From contig NZ_CP020474.1 in assembly GCF_002080415.1 (NCBI RefSeq), forward strand, positions 2,555,501 through 2,619,500: a stretch of 64,000 nucleotides of DNA, written 5' to 3'. Below, in pieces: positions 1-7,372 of the stretch. Position numbers and translations under genes: made by a program. Under the pieces are notes generated by a model. The model was not told the origin of the DNA and did not search any database. It saw only the letters and a list, made by a program, of their open reading frames with translations. The first letter of the stretch is position 1; every line of letters starts with the position of its first letter. This DNA is from Roseovarius mucosus. GTDB taxonomy: Bacteria; Pseudomonadota; Alphaproteobacteria; Rhodobacterales; Rhodobacteraceae.

Positions 1-705
1 TTGAAGCCGGGCGATATTCCCGACCGCGAGGATGCGGTGAAAATGGGAATCCTTCAGATTGCCGCCACTATCGCGCCCATTGGCCTGATCGGTCTAGTGA
101 TCACTGTGGCGATCTACGCCGGTATCGCCACGCCGACAGAGGCGGCGGCGGTGGCGGCGCTCTTGACCGTGATCCTCGCCTTTGGCGTGGGGGGGCTGAC
201 ATGGCAGGGGTTCAAGGACTCGCTCTTTGCCACCATGCGGACCATGGGGTATCTGGGCTTGCTTCTATCGGCGGGGGTGCTTTTTGGCTTTGTGCTGACC
301 TACTACCGCGTGCCGCAGCAATTCACCGAGCTTTTTCTGAGCTTCGATCTTTCGCCCTATGTGGTGCTGACCATTGTGTTGATCTTTTACATCGTGCTGG
401 GGATGTTCCTTGAACCTGTCTCGATGACCTTCATCACCCTGCCCACGATCTTTCCGCTGATGGCCGCCGCCGGGTTCGACCTTATCTGGTTTGGGGTGGT
501 CTATACGATCACCATGGAGATTGCGGTGCTCACGCCACCTGTGGGGCTCAATCTCTATGTCATCCAAGGGATTGGGCGCGGGCAGGTCAGCATTGGCGAT
601 GTGATCATTGGCTGCCTGCCGTTCATCGGGGCGCTTGTTCTCTTGATTGTCCTTCTCATCCTCATGCCGGAGATTGCGTTGTGGTTGCCCGAACAGATGC
701 GCTGA
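1..705 (+). CDS. TRAP transporter large permease subunit (DctM-like), C-terminal part
   Basis: This is the C-terminal 234 residues of an inner-membrane TRAP transporter large subunit. Family members are usually about 430-460 residues, so roughly half the gene lies upstream of the window and the ttg at position 1 is not a real start. The visible part has about six hydrophobic segments. The block around residues 143-190 contains the family pattern PTIFPLMAAAGFD followed by TPPVGLNLYV, typical of DctM C-terminal halves. Such permeases take up organic acids using a sodium gradient with a periplasmic binding protein and a small membrane subunit, both presumably upstream. The substrate cannot be read from this part. 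The stop overlaps the next gene by 25 bp, which suggests co-transcription. Confidence 0.9.
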   Translation: MKPGDIPDREDAVKMGILQIAATIAPIGLIGLVITVAIYAGIATPTEAAAVAALLTVILAFGVGGLTWQGFKDSLFATMRTMGYLGLLLSAGVLFGFVLTYYRVPQQFTELFLSFDLSPYVVLTIVLIFYIVLGMFLEPVSMTFITLPTIFPLMAAAGFDLIWFGVVYTITMEIAVLTPPVGLNLYVIQGIGRGQVSIGDVIIGCLPFIGALVLLIVLLILMPEIALWLPEQMR

Positions 706-1466
706 TTGCGCGCAACGGCCTTAGCTATCGGCGGGCGGGGGCGGGCACGCCGCTGGTGTTGGTGCATGGCTATCTGGGCGGGTCGGCGCAATGGCAGGCC
801 GAGATTGCCCGCTTTTCCGACCGCTTTGATGTGATTGCCCCTGATCTGCCGGGCTATGCCGGGTCAGCGGGCCTGCCGCCTGCGAAACGTATCGCCACAT
901 TCGGCGCGGCGGTGGTCGAGCTTTTGGACGAGCTGGGGCTGGGGCAGATCACTCTTTTGGGGCATTCCATGGGCGGTATGATCGTGCAGGAAATAGCCGC
1001 CACCCATCCTGACCGGATCGCGCGGCTGATCCTCTATGGCACAGGGCCCTTGGGGGCCATGCCGGATCGGTTCGAGCCGCTCGACACCTCGCGGGCACGG
1101 ATCCGCTGCGATGGTGTGGCCCAGACGATCCGGCGGATCGGGGCCACGTGGTTTCGCAAAGGGGCCGCGGCGCAGGGGTTCGAGATTGTGGCCGAACTGG
1201 GCGCGCAGGCCACCGAGGCCGCAGCGCTGGCGGGGCTTGACGCGATGAGCGATTGGGATGGGCGCGGCGCGCTTGGCCGCCTGACCATGCCGACCCTCGT
1301 GCTTTGGGGTGACGGCGATCGGTCCTATCGCTGGCCGCAGGTCGAAACCCTCTGGCAGGGGCTGCCCGATGCCGTGCTGGCCGTGGTGCCGGGCACCGCC
1401 CATGCGGTGCATCTGGAAAAGCCGAGCCTCTTTCACGCGCTGGTCGAGGATTTCGTTGGGGGGTGA
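681..1466 (+). CDS. alpha/beta hydrolase
   Basis: This 261-residue cytoplasmic protein has the alpha/beta hydrolase fold. The oxyanion-hole motif HGYLGG lies near residue 29, the nucleophile elbow GHSMGG places the catalytic Ser at 96, the acid is likely Asp211 or Asp213 in WGDGD, and the base is probably His241 in GTAHAVHLEKP. The GTG start lies inside the end of the TRAP permease gene. No later in-frame start keeps the first beta strand well placed, so I keep it. The lid region (residues 125-195) is short. Esterase, lactonase or C-C bond hydrolase activity are all possible and the substrate is unknown. Its position right after a TRAP permease suggests it acts on, or downstream of, the imported compound; this is inference. 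Confidence 0.85.
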   Translation: MVARTDALIARNGLSYRRAGAGTPLVLVHGYLGGSAQWQAEIARFSDRFDVIAPDLPGYAGSAGLPPAKRIATFGAAVVELLDELGLGQITLLGHSMGGMIVQEIAATHPDRIARLILYGTGPLGAMPDRFEPLDTSRARIRCDGVAQTIRRIGATWFRKGAAAQGFEIVAELGAQATEAAALAGLDAMSDWDGRGALGRLTMPTLVLWGDGDRSYRWPQVETLWQGLPDAVLAVVPGTAHAVHLEKPSLFHALVEDFVGG

Positions 1467-1666
1467 CACGCACTGCCCTCCCTTGCGGCACCCTCCCATT
1501 CCATCCACAATATATTGCTTCCCCCCTCAACAAATAGCTTTACAGGCGGCGCTAAACCTCGCACCATATATTGTATGGACGAGGGGAATGGCCCCCGTCC
1601 GTAGAGCAGGCACCTAGCGCTAGGGGTGCAACGCCACCCCCGCGCTACAGCAAATGAGGCGGCGCC
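1467..1666. other. intergenic leader with several inverted repeats
   Basis: These 200 bp before the YbjN gene are AT-richer than the surroundings and hold several symmetric elements. CCATA/TATGG (1564-1568 and 1574-1578) is nested inside CCTCG/CGAGG (1557-1561 and 1580-1584), forming one imperfect hairpin. CCTAGCGCTAGG at 1613-1624 is a perfect 12-bp palindrome. ATATATTG occurs twice, near 1508 and 1567. The region most likely contains a promoter and 5' leader for the YbjN-proC group. No gene is visible. Confidence 0.45.
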
Positions 1667-2167
1667 ATGGCACTTTCCGAGCAGTTCTTGCATGACGACA
1701 TACACCCCATTGATATTGTTGAACATATTGCAGAGCACCATGACTGGGAGTTCGACCGCATCGGCGACGATCAGATTGCCATGGCTGTTGAAGGCCAGTG
1801 GCGCACCTATTCCTTGACCCTCGCGTGGTCCGGCTATGACGAGACCCTGCGTCTTGTCTGCACCTTCGATATGGAGCCGCCCGCCGAGAAACTGCCCGTG
1901 CTCTTTGAAATCCTCAATGAAATCAATGATGAGTGCTGGGCCGGTGCCTTTACCTGGTGGGCCGAACAGAAACTTATGGTCTATCGCTATGGCCTCGTGC
2001 TTGCCGGTGGGCAGGTGGCCAGCCCCGAGCAGATCGACACGATGCTGCATGCCGCCGTGTCGAGCGCCGAGCGCTATTACCCGGCGCTGCAACTTGCGAT
2101 CTGGGGCGATCAATCGCCCCGCGATGCGATGCAGGTCGCCATTGCAGAGGCCTTCGGTCGCGCGTAA
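1667..2167 (+). CDS. YbjN domain-containing protein
   Basis: This 166-residue cytoplasmic protein contains a YbjN-type domain across most of its length. The signs are the N-terminal helix with HPIDIVEHIAEHHDWEFDR, the alternating beta strands, and the C-terminal LQLAIWG block. YbjN proteins are widespread in proteobacteria and adopt a fold resembling type III secretion chaperones. In E. coli YbjN is linked to motility and stress phenotypes, but no biochemical role is settled. A GAGGCGG ribosome binding site sits just upstream of the ATG. proC follows within 25-45 bp, so the two genes are probably co-transcribed; I cannot say whether they are functionally linked. Confidence 0.8.
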   Translation: MALSEQFLHDDIHPIDIVEHIAEHHDWEFDRIGDDQIAMAVEGQWRTYSLTLAWSGYDETLRLVCTFDMEPPAEKLPVLFEILNEINDECWAGAFTWWAEQKLMVYRYGLVLAGGQVASPEQIDTMLHAAVSSAERYYPALQLAIWGDQSPRDAMQVAIAEAFGRA

Positions 2168-2191
2168 CACTGTCCCCCGCAAACCACGGGA

Positions 2192-3025
2192 ATGAGCGGG
2201 GGCACCACCATGACGATGGACGATCTGGCCGAAAAAGGCCTTGTTTTACTGGGCTGTGGCAAGATGGGCAGCGCCATGTTGCAAGGCTGGCTCGCGGGCG
2301 GGCTGCCGCCCGCGTCGGTTTGGGTGAGTGACCCCAACCCCTCTGACTGGCTGCGCGGCACCGGCGTGCATCTTAACACCGACCTGCCCGGCCAACCCGC
2401 TATCGTTCTTGTCGCGGTCAAGCCGCAGATGATGGGCGCGGCCCTGCCCAGCCTTGCCGCGATGGGCAATGGCACGACGCTGTTCATCTCGGTGGCCGCA
2501 GGCACGCCGATTGCGGGGTTTGAAACCGTGCTGGGGGCCAAGACCCCGATCATCCGTGCCATGCCCAACACCCCCGCCGCCGTGGCGCGCGGGATCACCG
2601 CCATCATCGGCAATACCCAAACCAGCGCCGCGCATCTCGACCTTGCCGAAGCGTTGTTGCGCGCGGTGGGGCAAGTAGTGCGACTTGACCATGAGGATCA
2701 GATGGATGCCGTGACCGGCCTTTCTGGCTCTGGTCCGGCCTATGTGTTCCATATGATCGAATGTATGGCCAAGGCCGGCGAGGCGCAGGGGCTTGCGCGC
2801 GAGTTGGCGATGCAATTGGCGCAGGCCACCGTGGCCGGTGCCGGTGCCTTGGCCGAGGCCGCCGAGGAAACCCCGGCGCAGTTGCGCCAGAACGTCACCA
2901 GCCCCAATGGCACGACGCAGGCGGGGCTAGAGGTGCTGATGCATCCTGACACGGGCCTGCCGCCCCTGATGCTTAAAACCGTTGCCGCCGCAACCGACCG
3001 GTCCAAGGCGCTGCGCAATGGCTGA
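2192..3025 (+). CDS. proC: pyrroline-5-carboxylate reductase
   Basis: ProC reduces 1-pyrroline-5-carboxylate to proline with NAD(P)H, the last step of proline biosynthesis, in the cytoplasm. The N-terminal Rossmann motif GCGKMG follows the first beta strand. The family signature region LSGSGPAY lies near residue 171, and the C-terminal helical dimerization block contains TSPNGTTQAGLEVL. The length (277 residues) matches the family. Two starts are possible: ATG at 2192, or ATG at 2210, which has GAGCGGGGG just upstream and looks better placed. The stop overlaps the start of csaA by 8 bp, pointing to one transcript with csaA and the following dehydrogenase. Confidence 0.95.
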   Translation: MSGGTTMTMDDLAEKGLVLLGCGKMGSAMLQGWLAGGLPPASVWVSDPNPSDWLRGTGVHLNTDLPGQPAIVLVAVKPQMMGAALPSLAAMGNGTTLFISVAAGTPIAGFETVLGAKTPIIRAMPNTPAAVARGITAIIGNTQTSAAHLDLAEALLRAVGQVVRLDHEDQMDAVTGLSGSGPAYVFHMIECMAKAGEAQGLARELAMQLAQATVAGAGALAEAAEETPAQLRQNVTSPNGTTQAGLEVLMHPDTGLPPLMLKTVAAATDRSKALRNG

Positions 3026-3356
3026 GATCAGTTTTGACGATTTTCTTGCCGTCGATATTCGAGTGGGCCGCGTCACCCGCGCCGAACCCTATCCCGAGGC
3101 GCGCAAGCCTGCGATTAAGCTCTGGGTCGATTTCGGCCCCGAGATCGGTGAGAAGAAATCAAGCGCCCAGATCACCGCGCATTACACGCCAGAGGAGCTG
3201 ATTGGCCGTCAGGTGCTGGCGGTGGTCAATTTCCCGCCCCGTCAGATCGGCAAGTTCCGGTCGGAAATCCTTGTGCTGGGGCTGAGCGATAGCAATGGCG
3301 ATATCGTTCTGATACGCCCTGACCAAGATGTTCCCATCGGAGAGAGACTGCATTGA
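3018..3356 (+). CDS. csaA: CsaA-type tRNA-binding protein
   Basis: This 112-residue protein is a stand-alone tRNA-binding (EMAP/Trbp111-like OB-fold) domain of the CsaA family. Members bind tRNA non-specifically and in Bacillus have been described as chaperones tied to protein export. The sequence shows DIRVGRV at the first strand, the KKSSAQITAHY block, and the C-terminal ILVLGLSDSNGDIVLI strand pair typical of CsaA. A longer reading from 2982 would run into proC; ATG at 3018, overlapping the proC stop by 8 bp, gives the normal family length. The next gene starts inside its stop codon (TTGA overlap), so translation of the three genes is probably coupled. Confidence 0.88.
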   Translation: MAEISFDDFLAVDIRVGRVTRAEPYPEARKPAIKLWVDFGPEIGEKKSSAQITAHYTPEELIGRQVLAVVNFPPRQIGKFRSEILVLGLSDSNGDIVLIRPDQDVPIGERLH

Positions 3357-4309
3357 AACGGATACTTGTCACCCGCCCCATGCCCGACCGCGTGCTTGAA
3401 GAGGCCCGCCGCCATTTCGACGTAGAAATACGCGACGACAATACTCCTCTCAAGCCGGGCCAGATGCGGGGCGCGCTGGCGCTTTATGATGGCATCTTGC
3501 CGACGCTGGGCGATATGTTTCAGGCCGATGTCTTTACCGAGGCTGAGAATTCTCGCTGTCGTATCCTCGCCAACTTTGGCGTGGGCTATAACCATATCGA
3601 CGTCGCCGCCGCCCGTGCCATGGGCATCGCGGTCAGCAACACGCCCGGTGCTGTGACCGATGCCACCGCCGATATCGCCATGACGCTGATGCTGATGACC
3701 GCGCGCCGCGCGGGCGAGGGCGAGCGGCTGGTGCGCGCTGGCAAATGGCCGGGTTGGAACCCGACGCAGATGCTGGGCCTGCATGTGAGTGGCAAGACGG
3801 TGGGGATCATCGGTATGGGCCGCATCGGGCAGGCGATTGCCAAGCGCTGCCATTTCGGGTTTGGCATGTCGGTTGTCTATCACAACCGCTCGGCCAAGCC
3901 GCTTGATTTCGACGCGCGCCAGCTTGGCTCGATCGAAGAGGTTGCGGCCACGGCGGATATTCTTGTTGTGGCGGTGCCCGGAGGGGCGGAAACCCGGCAT
4001 CTTATCAATGCCGAGGTGTTTGCCGCGATGCGCCCGACCGCGCATTTCATCAATATCGCGCGGGGCGATGTGGTGGATGAGGCGGCGCTGATTGCGGCCT
4101 TGCAAGAGGGGGGCATCGCCGGGGCGGGTCTCGATGTTTACGAGCGTGAACCGATTGTGCCGGACGCGCTCAAGGCGATGGAGAATGTCGCGCTTCTGCC
4201 GCATTTGGGCACCGCAGCGCTTGAGGTGCGCGAGGCGATGGGGCTGATGGCGGTCGAAAACCTGCGCGCCTTTTTTGCCGGGGAAACGCCGCCCAATCTG
4301 GTGAACTGA
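3353..4309 (+). CDS. D-2-hydroxyacid dehydrogenase (glyoxylate/hydroxypyruvate reductase type)
   Basis: This 318-residue NAD(P)-dependent dehydrogenase resembles the GRHPR/D-glycerate dehydrogenase branch of the 2-hydroxyacid dehydrogenase family. The nucleotide-binding motif GIIGMGRIGQAIAKR is central. The catalytic Arg is in NIARGDVVDE, the Glu follows in GLDVYEREP, and the catalytic His is in LLPHLGTA. These enzymes interconvert glyoxylate/glycolate or hydroxypyruvate/D-glycerate, which suits a methylotroph-like or C2 metabolism; exact substrate preference is not readable. It starts with TTG overlapping the csaA stop, so it is probably translated by coupling. The fourth member of the group, an unrelated secreted protein, is on the other strand. 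Confidence 0.87.
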   Translation: MKRILVTRPMPDRVLEEARRHFDVEIRDDNTPLKPGQMRGALALYDGILPTLGDMFQADVFTEAENSRCRILANFGVGYNHIDVAAARAMGIAVSNTPGAVTDATADIAMTLMLMTARRAGEGERLVRAGKWPGWNPTQMLGLHVSGKTVGIIGMGRIGQAIAKRCHFGFGMSVVYHNRSAKPLDFDARQLGSIEEVAATADILVVAVPGGAETRHLINAEVFAAMRPTAHFINIARGDVVDEAALIAALQEGGIAGAGLDVYEREPIVPDALKAMENVALLPHLGTAALEVREAMGLMAVENLRAFFAGETPPNLVN

Positions 4310-4348
4310 GTTTGGGAAAGGTCGCTCGCGCTTTTAGGGCGCGGGCGC

Positions 4349-4729
4349 TTACTCGATCTGGCGCCCGTTCAGAATCTCGAAGGGTTCGAGCCGGTCGCCA
4401 TTGATCCAGGCATAGCCGCCTGCCTCGGTGCGCACCATGGCGTAGGGGGTCCAGCCGGTGCTGCGCCACCAGCTTTCATAGTCGTTGGTTTCGGCGTTTA
4501 CGCGCCATTGTCCATCGTCGCGGCGGCCATCGCCCAGCATATAGACCGTGCTGCCATCGGCAGCAAAATACTGCTGATAGTCAGTGCCTGACCAGCTTCC
4601 GACAATGGTGTTGCCAGACAAGAGCGCGGTGATTTCGGCCGCGTTCATCTGCGTGGGCTGTGCTGCGACAGGCCAGCCAAGGGCGAGCATTCCGGCGCTC
4701 ACCAGACCCAGAACATGACGGCGTTGCAT
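4349..4729 (-). CDS. secreted protein of unknown function
   Basis: I do not recognise a family with confidence. The protein (126 residues from ATG 4729) begins with an RR-containing signal sequence, MQRRHVLGLVSAGMLALGW, with a likely cleavage after the AAQ region, so it should be exported, possibly through Tat because of the paired arginines. The mature part is rich in Trp and Tyr and carries GSWSGTDYQQYFAADGS and DGRRDDGQWRV, which resemble small periplasmic beta-sandwich domains that bear a W-G-x-Y pattern. ATG 4729 is preferred over GTG 4735 because GGAG lies eight bases before it. It stands alone between two genes of the opposite strand. Confidence 0.7.
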   Translation of the reverse strand: MQRRHVLGLVSAGMLALGWPVAAQPTQMNAAEITALLSGNTIVGSWSGTDYQQYFAADGSTVYMLGDGRRDDGQWRVNAETNDYESWWRSTGWTPYAMVRTEAGGYAWINGDRLEPFEILNGRQIE

Positions 4730-4924
4730 GATCACACTCCTTTATTTCGGGGGCTAGTATCGCAAATCCTGCGGCGGGGTGCGACTCGATTCTAGGGCAC
4801 GCTGTCTTGGGATTGCCGCAACGTCACGCTCAAAACGCCAAGAATTTCGGAAAACTCCGGCCATATCGTGAGACAACGCATAGAAAAATTAATACTCTTC
4901 TGCCAAACAGACCGGATGATCGAT

Positions 4925-5566
4925 ATGTCCTATCCTGCCTATTCCCGTGCCGAACGTCTTGCTGACGGGGCGGTGCATATTGCTGGTCTGCTGGCGGCGC
5001 TTACCGGTGTTGCCGTGCTATTCGCCATGTGGGCGCTGCGCATGGACGGGGTGACGCTGGCCTCGACCATCGTCTATTCCGGTGCGCTTTTGATGATGCT
5101 GGGGGCCTCGGCGGCCTATCACCTTTATGCCCATACCGCCGCGCGGCCCATTTTGCGCCGTCTGGATCATGCTGCGATCTATGTGAAAATCGCGGGCACC
5201 TTCACGCCGCTCAGCGTGCTTTTGGGCACTGCCTTTGGCTATGTGGTGCTTGCGTTGGTCTGGGTGCTGGCCATCGTTGGGGCCGCGACCAAGATCCGGG
5301 CCAAGCGCGGGCAGATGCCAACGGGATGGTTGCCCTATGTGGCGCTGGGATGGATCGGCGTGGCGCTGTTTATCCCGCTTACGCCGATTCTTCCGGCACA
5401 TAGCCTTGCGCTGTTGCTGGCGGGAGGGCTGCTTTATACGTTTGGGGTGGTGTTTTACAGGTGGGAGAGCCTGCGGTTCGCCAATGCCATCTGGCACCTC
5501 TTCGTGGCCTTTGCCAGCGGGTGCTTTTTCCTTGGCATCGCATCGGCCCTCGCGACCCGCCTCTGA
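4925..5566 (+). CDS. trhA: hemolysin III / TrhA family membrane protein
   Basis: This is a polytopic inner-membrane protein of the HlyIII/YqfA (PAQR-related) family, about 213 residues from ATG 4925 (an upstream GTG at 4868 would add 19 unlikely residues). About seven hydrophobic segments are visible. The family's metal-binding histidine positions are present: His in SAAYHL, in RRLDHAAIY with TFTPLSVLLG following, and in AIWHLFVAF near the C-terminus. Despite the name, bacterial members are not established toxins; YqfA/TrhA of E. coli has been linked to membrane energetics. The gene is followed by a 14-bp GAGCGCGCGCGCTC palindrome at 5598-5611 that overlaps the stop of the convergent gene. 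Confidence 0.85.
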   Translation: MSYPAYSRAERLADGAVHIAGLLAALTGVAVLFAMWALRMDGVTLASTIVYSGALLMMLGASAAYHLYAHTAARPILRRLDHAAIYVKIAGTFTPLSVLLGTAFGYVVLALVWVLAIVGAATKIRAKRGQMPTGWLPYVALGWIGVALFIPLTPILPAHSLALLLAGGLLYTFGVVFYRWESLRFANAIWHLFVAFASGCFFLGIASALATRL

Positions 5567-5609
5567 CGGGGCGCAAGGGCGTTTTGGATCCGGGCCAGAG
5601 CGCGCGCGC

Positions 5610-5873
5610 TCAGGCGTGCTTGCCCGCCATCAGCAGGGAAAAGACATCAGTGTTCCGGCAAAAATCCGGCGTTGCCGTCGCGGTCTTGTTCTGCTGGAGC
5701 CATTTTTCGCAGGTCTCGGGATTGACGCAGCCGGTGCAGGCCAAGACCACATCGCCCAAGGTGTCAAAGGTCATCTGACCTTCCATGATTTTCTGTTCCA
5801 GATCGACGCCCAAGCTATTGGCCATCCGATCCACCAATTGCGCGTGGCGTTTCAAGGTTGAAGTGCTTTGCAT
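5610..5873 (-). CDS. DUF6455 family small cysteine-containing protein
   Basis: This 87-residue cytoplasmic protein matches what I know of DUF6455, a family of short proteins frequent in Rhodobacteraceae. It has four cysteines in the pattern ACTGC-x5-C (residues about 46-55) and a fourth in PDFCRN, which could form a metal or iron-sulfur site or a redox switch. No function is established to my knowledge. ATG 5873 is chosen because AAAGGGGC lies eight to ten bases upstream; the longer reading from 5900 lacks that. It stands upstream of the YigZ-like/M48 pair but on the same strand with a 60-bp gap, so co-transcription is uncertain. Confidence 0.72.
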   Translation of the reverse strand: MQSTSTLKRHAQLVDRMANSLGVDLEQKIMEGQMTFDTLGDVVLACTGCVNPETCEKWLQQNKTATATPDFCRNTDVFSLLMAGKHA

Positions 5874-5936
5874 GTGATTGCCCCTTTGCTGCGCCCTCAC
5901 TGTGCCCTGAGTTTGGGGGGGCTGCTTTGACCTGAA

Positions 5937-6293
5937 TCAAATCGCCCCGTCCTCAAGGTAAAGTCGCACGCAGTCCTGCACGTGGCGAAACCGGTCGCCG
6001 CCCAGTTTCTTGCCACCATACCAACGGGTTACGACAATCACATGATCGCGCAAATCGGCGCGTTCCAACATGCGTAGGATCACTTGCCCCGCCCCGGCCT
6101 CGCCGTCGTCGCCCTTGAGCGGGGTGCCATCCCTGAGCAGTACAGCCCAGGTGTTATGCGTGGCGCGGGCGAATTTCTTGTCTTTCTTCAAGGCCTTGAG
6201 GAAATCGTCTACTTCCGCGCGGTCCTGTGCCATGCCGCCAGAGACCGCATAGGTCGACCCCCGGTCGCTGACGACGCCCTTTAACTGCCGCAT
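5937..6293 (-). CDS. short YigZ/IMPACT (UPF0029) family protein
   Basis: This 118-residue protein consists of the UPF0029 N-terminal domain of YigZ/IMPACT proteins. The diagnostic block is GDDGEAGAG followed by VIVVTRWYGGKKLGGDRF. Typical YigZ proteins are about 200 residues with a second domain, which is absent here. IMPACT relatives interact with the translation regulator GCN1 in eukaryotes, while the bacterial role is not settled. ATG at 6293 lies one base after the stop of the M48 protease gene (TGACATG), so translation is likely coupled. The longer reading frame extending to 6665 is antisense to the protease gene and not real. Confidence 0.82.
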   Translation of the reverse strand: MRQLKGVVSDRGSTYAVSGGMAQDRAEVDDFLKALKKDKKFARATHNTWAVLLRDGTPLKGDDGEAGAGQVILRMLERADLRDHVIVVTRWYGGKKLGGDRFRHVQDCVRLYLEDGAI

Positions 6294-6294
6294 G

Positions 6295-7005
6295 TCACAG
6301 ACCGGCGGCCACCCGGCGCACGGTTTCGATACGCTGTGCGTTGGGCGGATGGGTGCCCAAAAAGCGATTGCCGGGATCGGGAAGCTGGCTAAAGAACTCT
6401 GCGCCGCGCACCGGATTATACCCGGCGCGATGGGTGATGACCGTGCCAAGGGCATCCGCCTCAAGCTCGAAATTCTTGGAATAGCTGCGCGCGCCCACCC
6501 CGGCACCGATGTCGAGGGCCTGATCCACCACTGTCTGGCTTGCGCCGGTGATCGCCGCCAAGCCACCCAAAAGAATCGCGCCCGCTGCGGCGTTTTGCTG
6601 TTGGCGCGGGATATGCCCCGAGATGTGATGCGCCGCCTCATGACCCATGACAAAGGCCAGTTCATCCGGATTGCGCACCTGCGCGATCAAAGGCAGGGTA
6701 AAGGCCAGAATGGGCTGACCGTTGCGATCAAGGGTCTGATAGGCATTGGGCGGTTGCCCGGGCCGATCATCCACGACAATGCGGAAATCGCAATTGGACT
6801 GCGGCGAGCGCGCGCGGCATTCGCGTTCGGCCACCGGTTCAACCCTTTGAACAACCGTGATGAATTGCTGGACCTGCGCGCGCGATGGGGTCGCCGCCAC
6901 GGGGCGTTGTGTTGCTTGCGGTGCGGGCCTGTTGACCGGCCCTTGGTCGACCACCTCGACGCAGCCCACCAAGGCGACCAGCCCGAGCACTGTTATCCAA
7001 CGCAT
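6295..7005 (-). CDS. M48 family metalloprotease lipoprotein
   Basis: This 236-residue protein starts with a short signal peptide ending in the lipobox LVGC, so Cys15 is probably lipidated and the protein anchored in the envelope. The zinc site is visible as HEAAH (His122, Glu123, His126) and the third ligand region ELEAD (Glu180). The core matches Peptidase_M48 lipoproteins such as the LoiP/YggG type, which degrade or survey misfolded envelope proteins. Residues 20-45, between the lipid anchor and the peptidase, are Pro/Ala/Gln-rich and likely unstructured. It is the upstream partner of the YigZ-like gene, with only one base between stop and start. Confidence 0.9.
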   Translation of the reverse strand: MRWITVLGLVALVGCVEVVDQGPVNRPAPQATQRPVAATPSRAQVQQFITVVQRVEPVAERECRARSPQSNCDFRIVVDDRPGQPPNAYQTLDRNGQPILAFTLPLIAQVRNPDELAFVMGHEAAHHISGHIPRQQQNAAAGAILLGGLAAITGASQTVVDQALDIGAGVGARSYSKNFELEADALGTVITHRAGYNPVRGAEFFSQLPDPGNRFLGTHPPNAQRIETVRRVAAGL

Positions 7006-7128
7006 TCCAAACCCTCTGCTAGCCCTCGTCTATTCACTTGTTCTAGCAGGGTTTCGCACCTCTGACAGGTCTTTTCAAGCACACCAGTCCGGGCTTGCAA
7101 AGACCCGCCAACGCGGTAGGCTGGGGAT

Positions 7129-7368
7129 ATGTTTTCCATCGAGCACGAATTCGACGCCACTGTGATCACCCTTGTTGACGAGGGGGCAGCCCCCTTGGGT
7201 GAGGATGTGATCATCAACGCCTTTGAGGAATGCGTGACGATCGAGCAATATGATCCGCGCACTGATAGCCTGCACAAAATCACCCTGTCGATGGGGCAGT
7301 TGCGCGATTTGCGCGCGGCGCTGGACCTGCCTGAGGGGGTCTATATCCAAGCGCCGGACGCCAAATAG
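7129..7368 (+). CDS. small conserved protein of unknown function
   Basis: This encodes a 79-residue acidic cytoplasmic protein with no recognised motif. It contains the segment DEGAAPLGEDVIINAFEECV and a C-terminal LRAALDLPEGVYI helix-strand pattern. No signal peptide or membrane segment is present. It is supported as a real gene by its own ribosome binding region (CTGGGGAT just before the ATG), by codon use like the neighbours, and by its position in an otherwise empty gap. It ends four bases from the stop of the convergent meaB gene. I cannot assign a function. Confidence 0.62.
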   Translation: MFSIEHEFDATVITLVDEGAAPLGEDVIINAFEECVTIEQYDPRTDSLHKITLSMGQLRDLRAALDLPEGVYIQAPDAK

Positions 7369-7372
7369 AAAT

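Noticed and set aside
4925..5566. A hemolysin toxin gene
   Set aside because: The hemolysin III name is historical; the protein is a seven-segment membrane protein of the PAQR-related family, without established toxin function.
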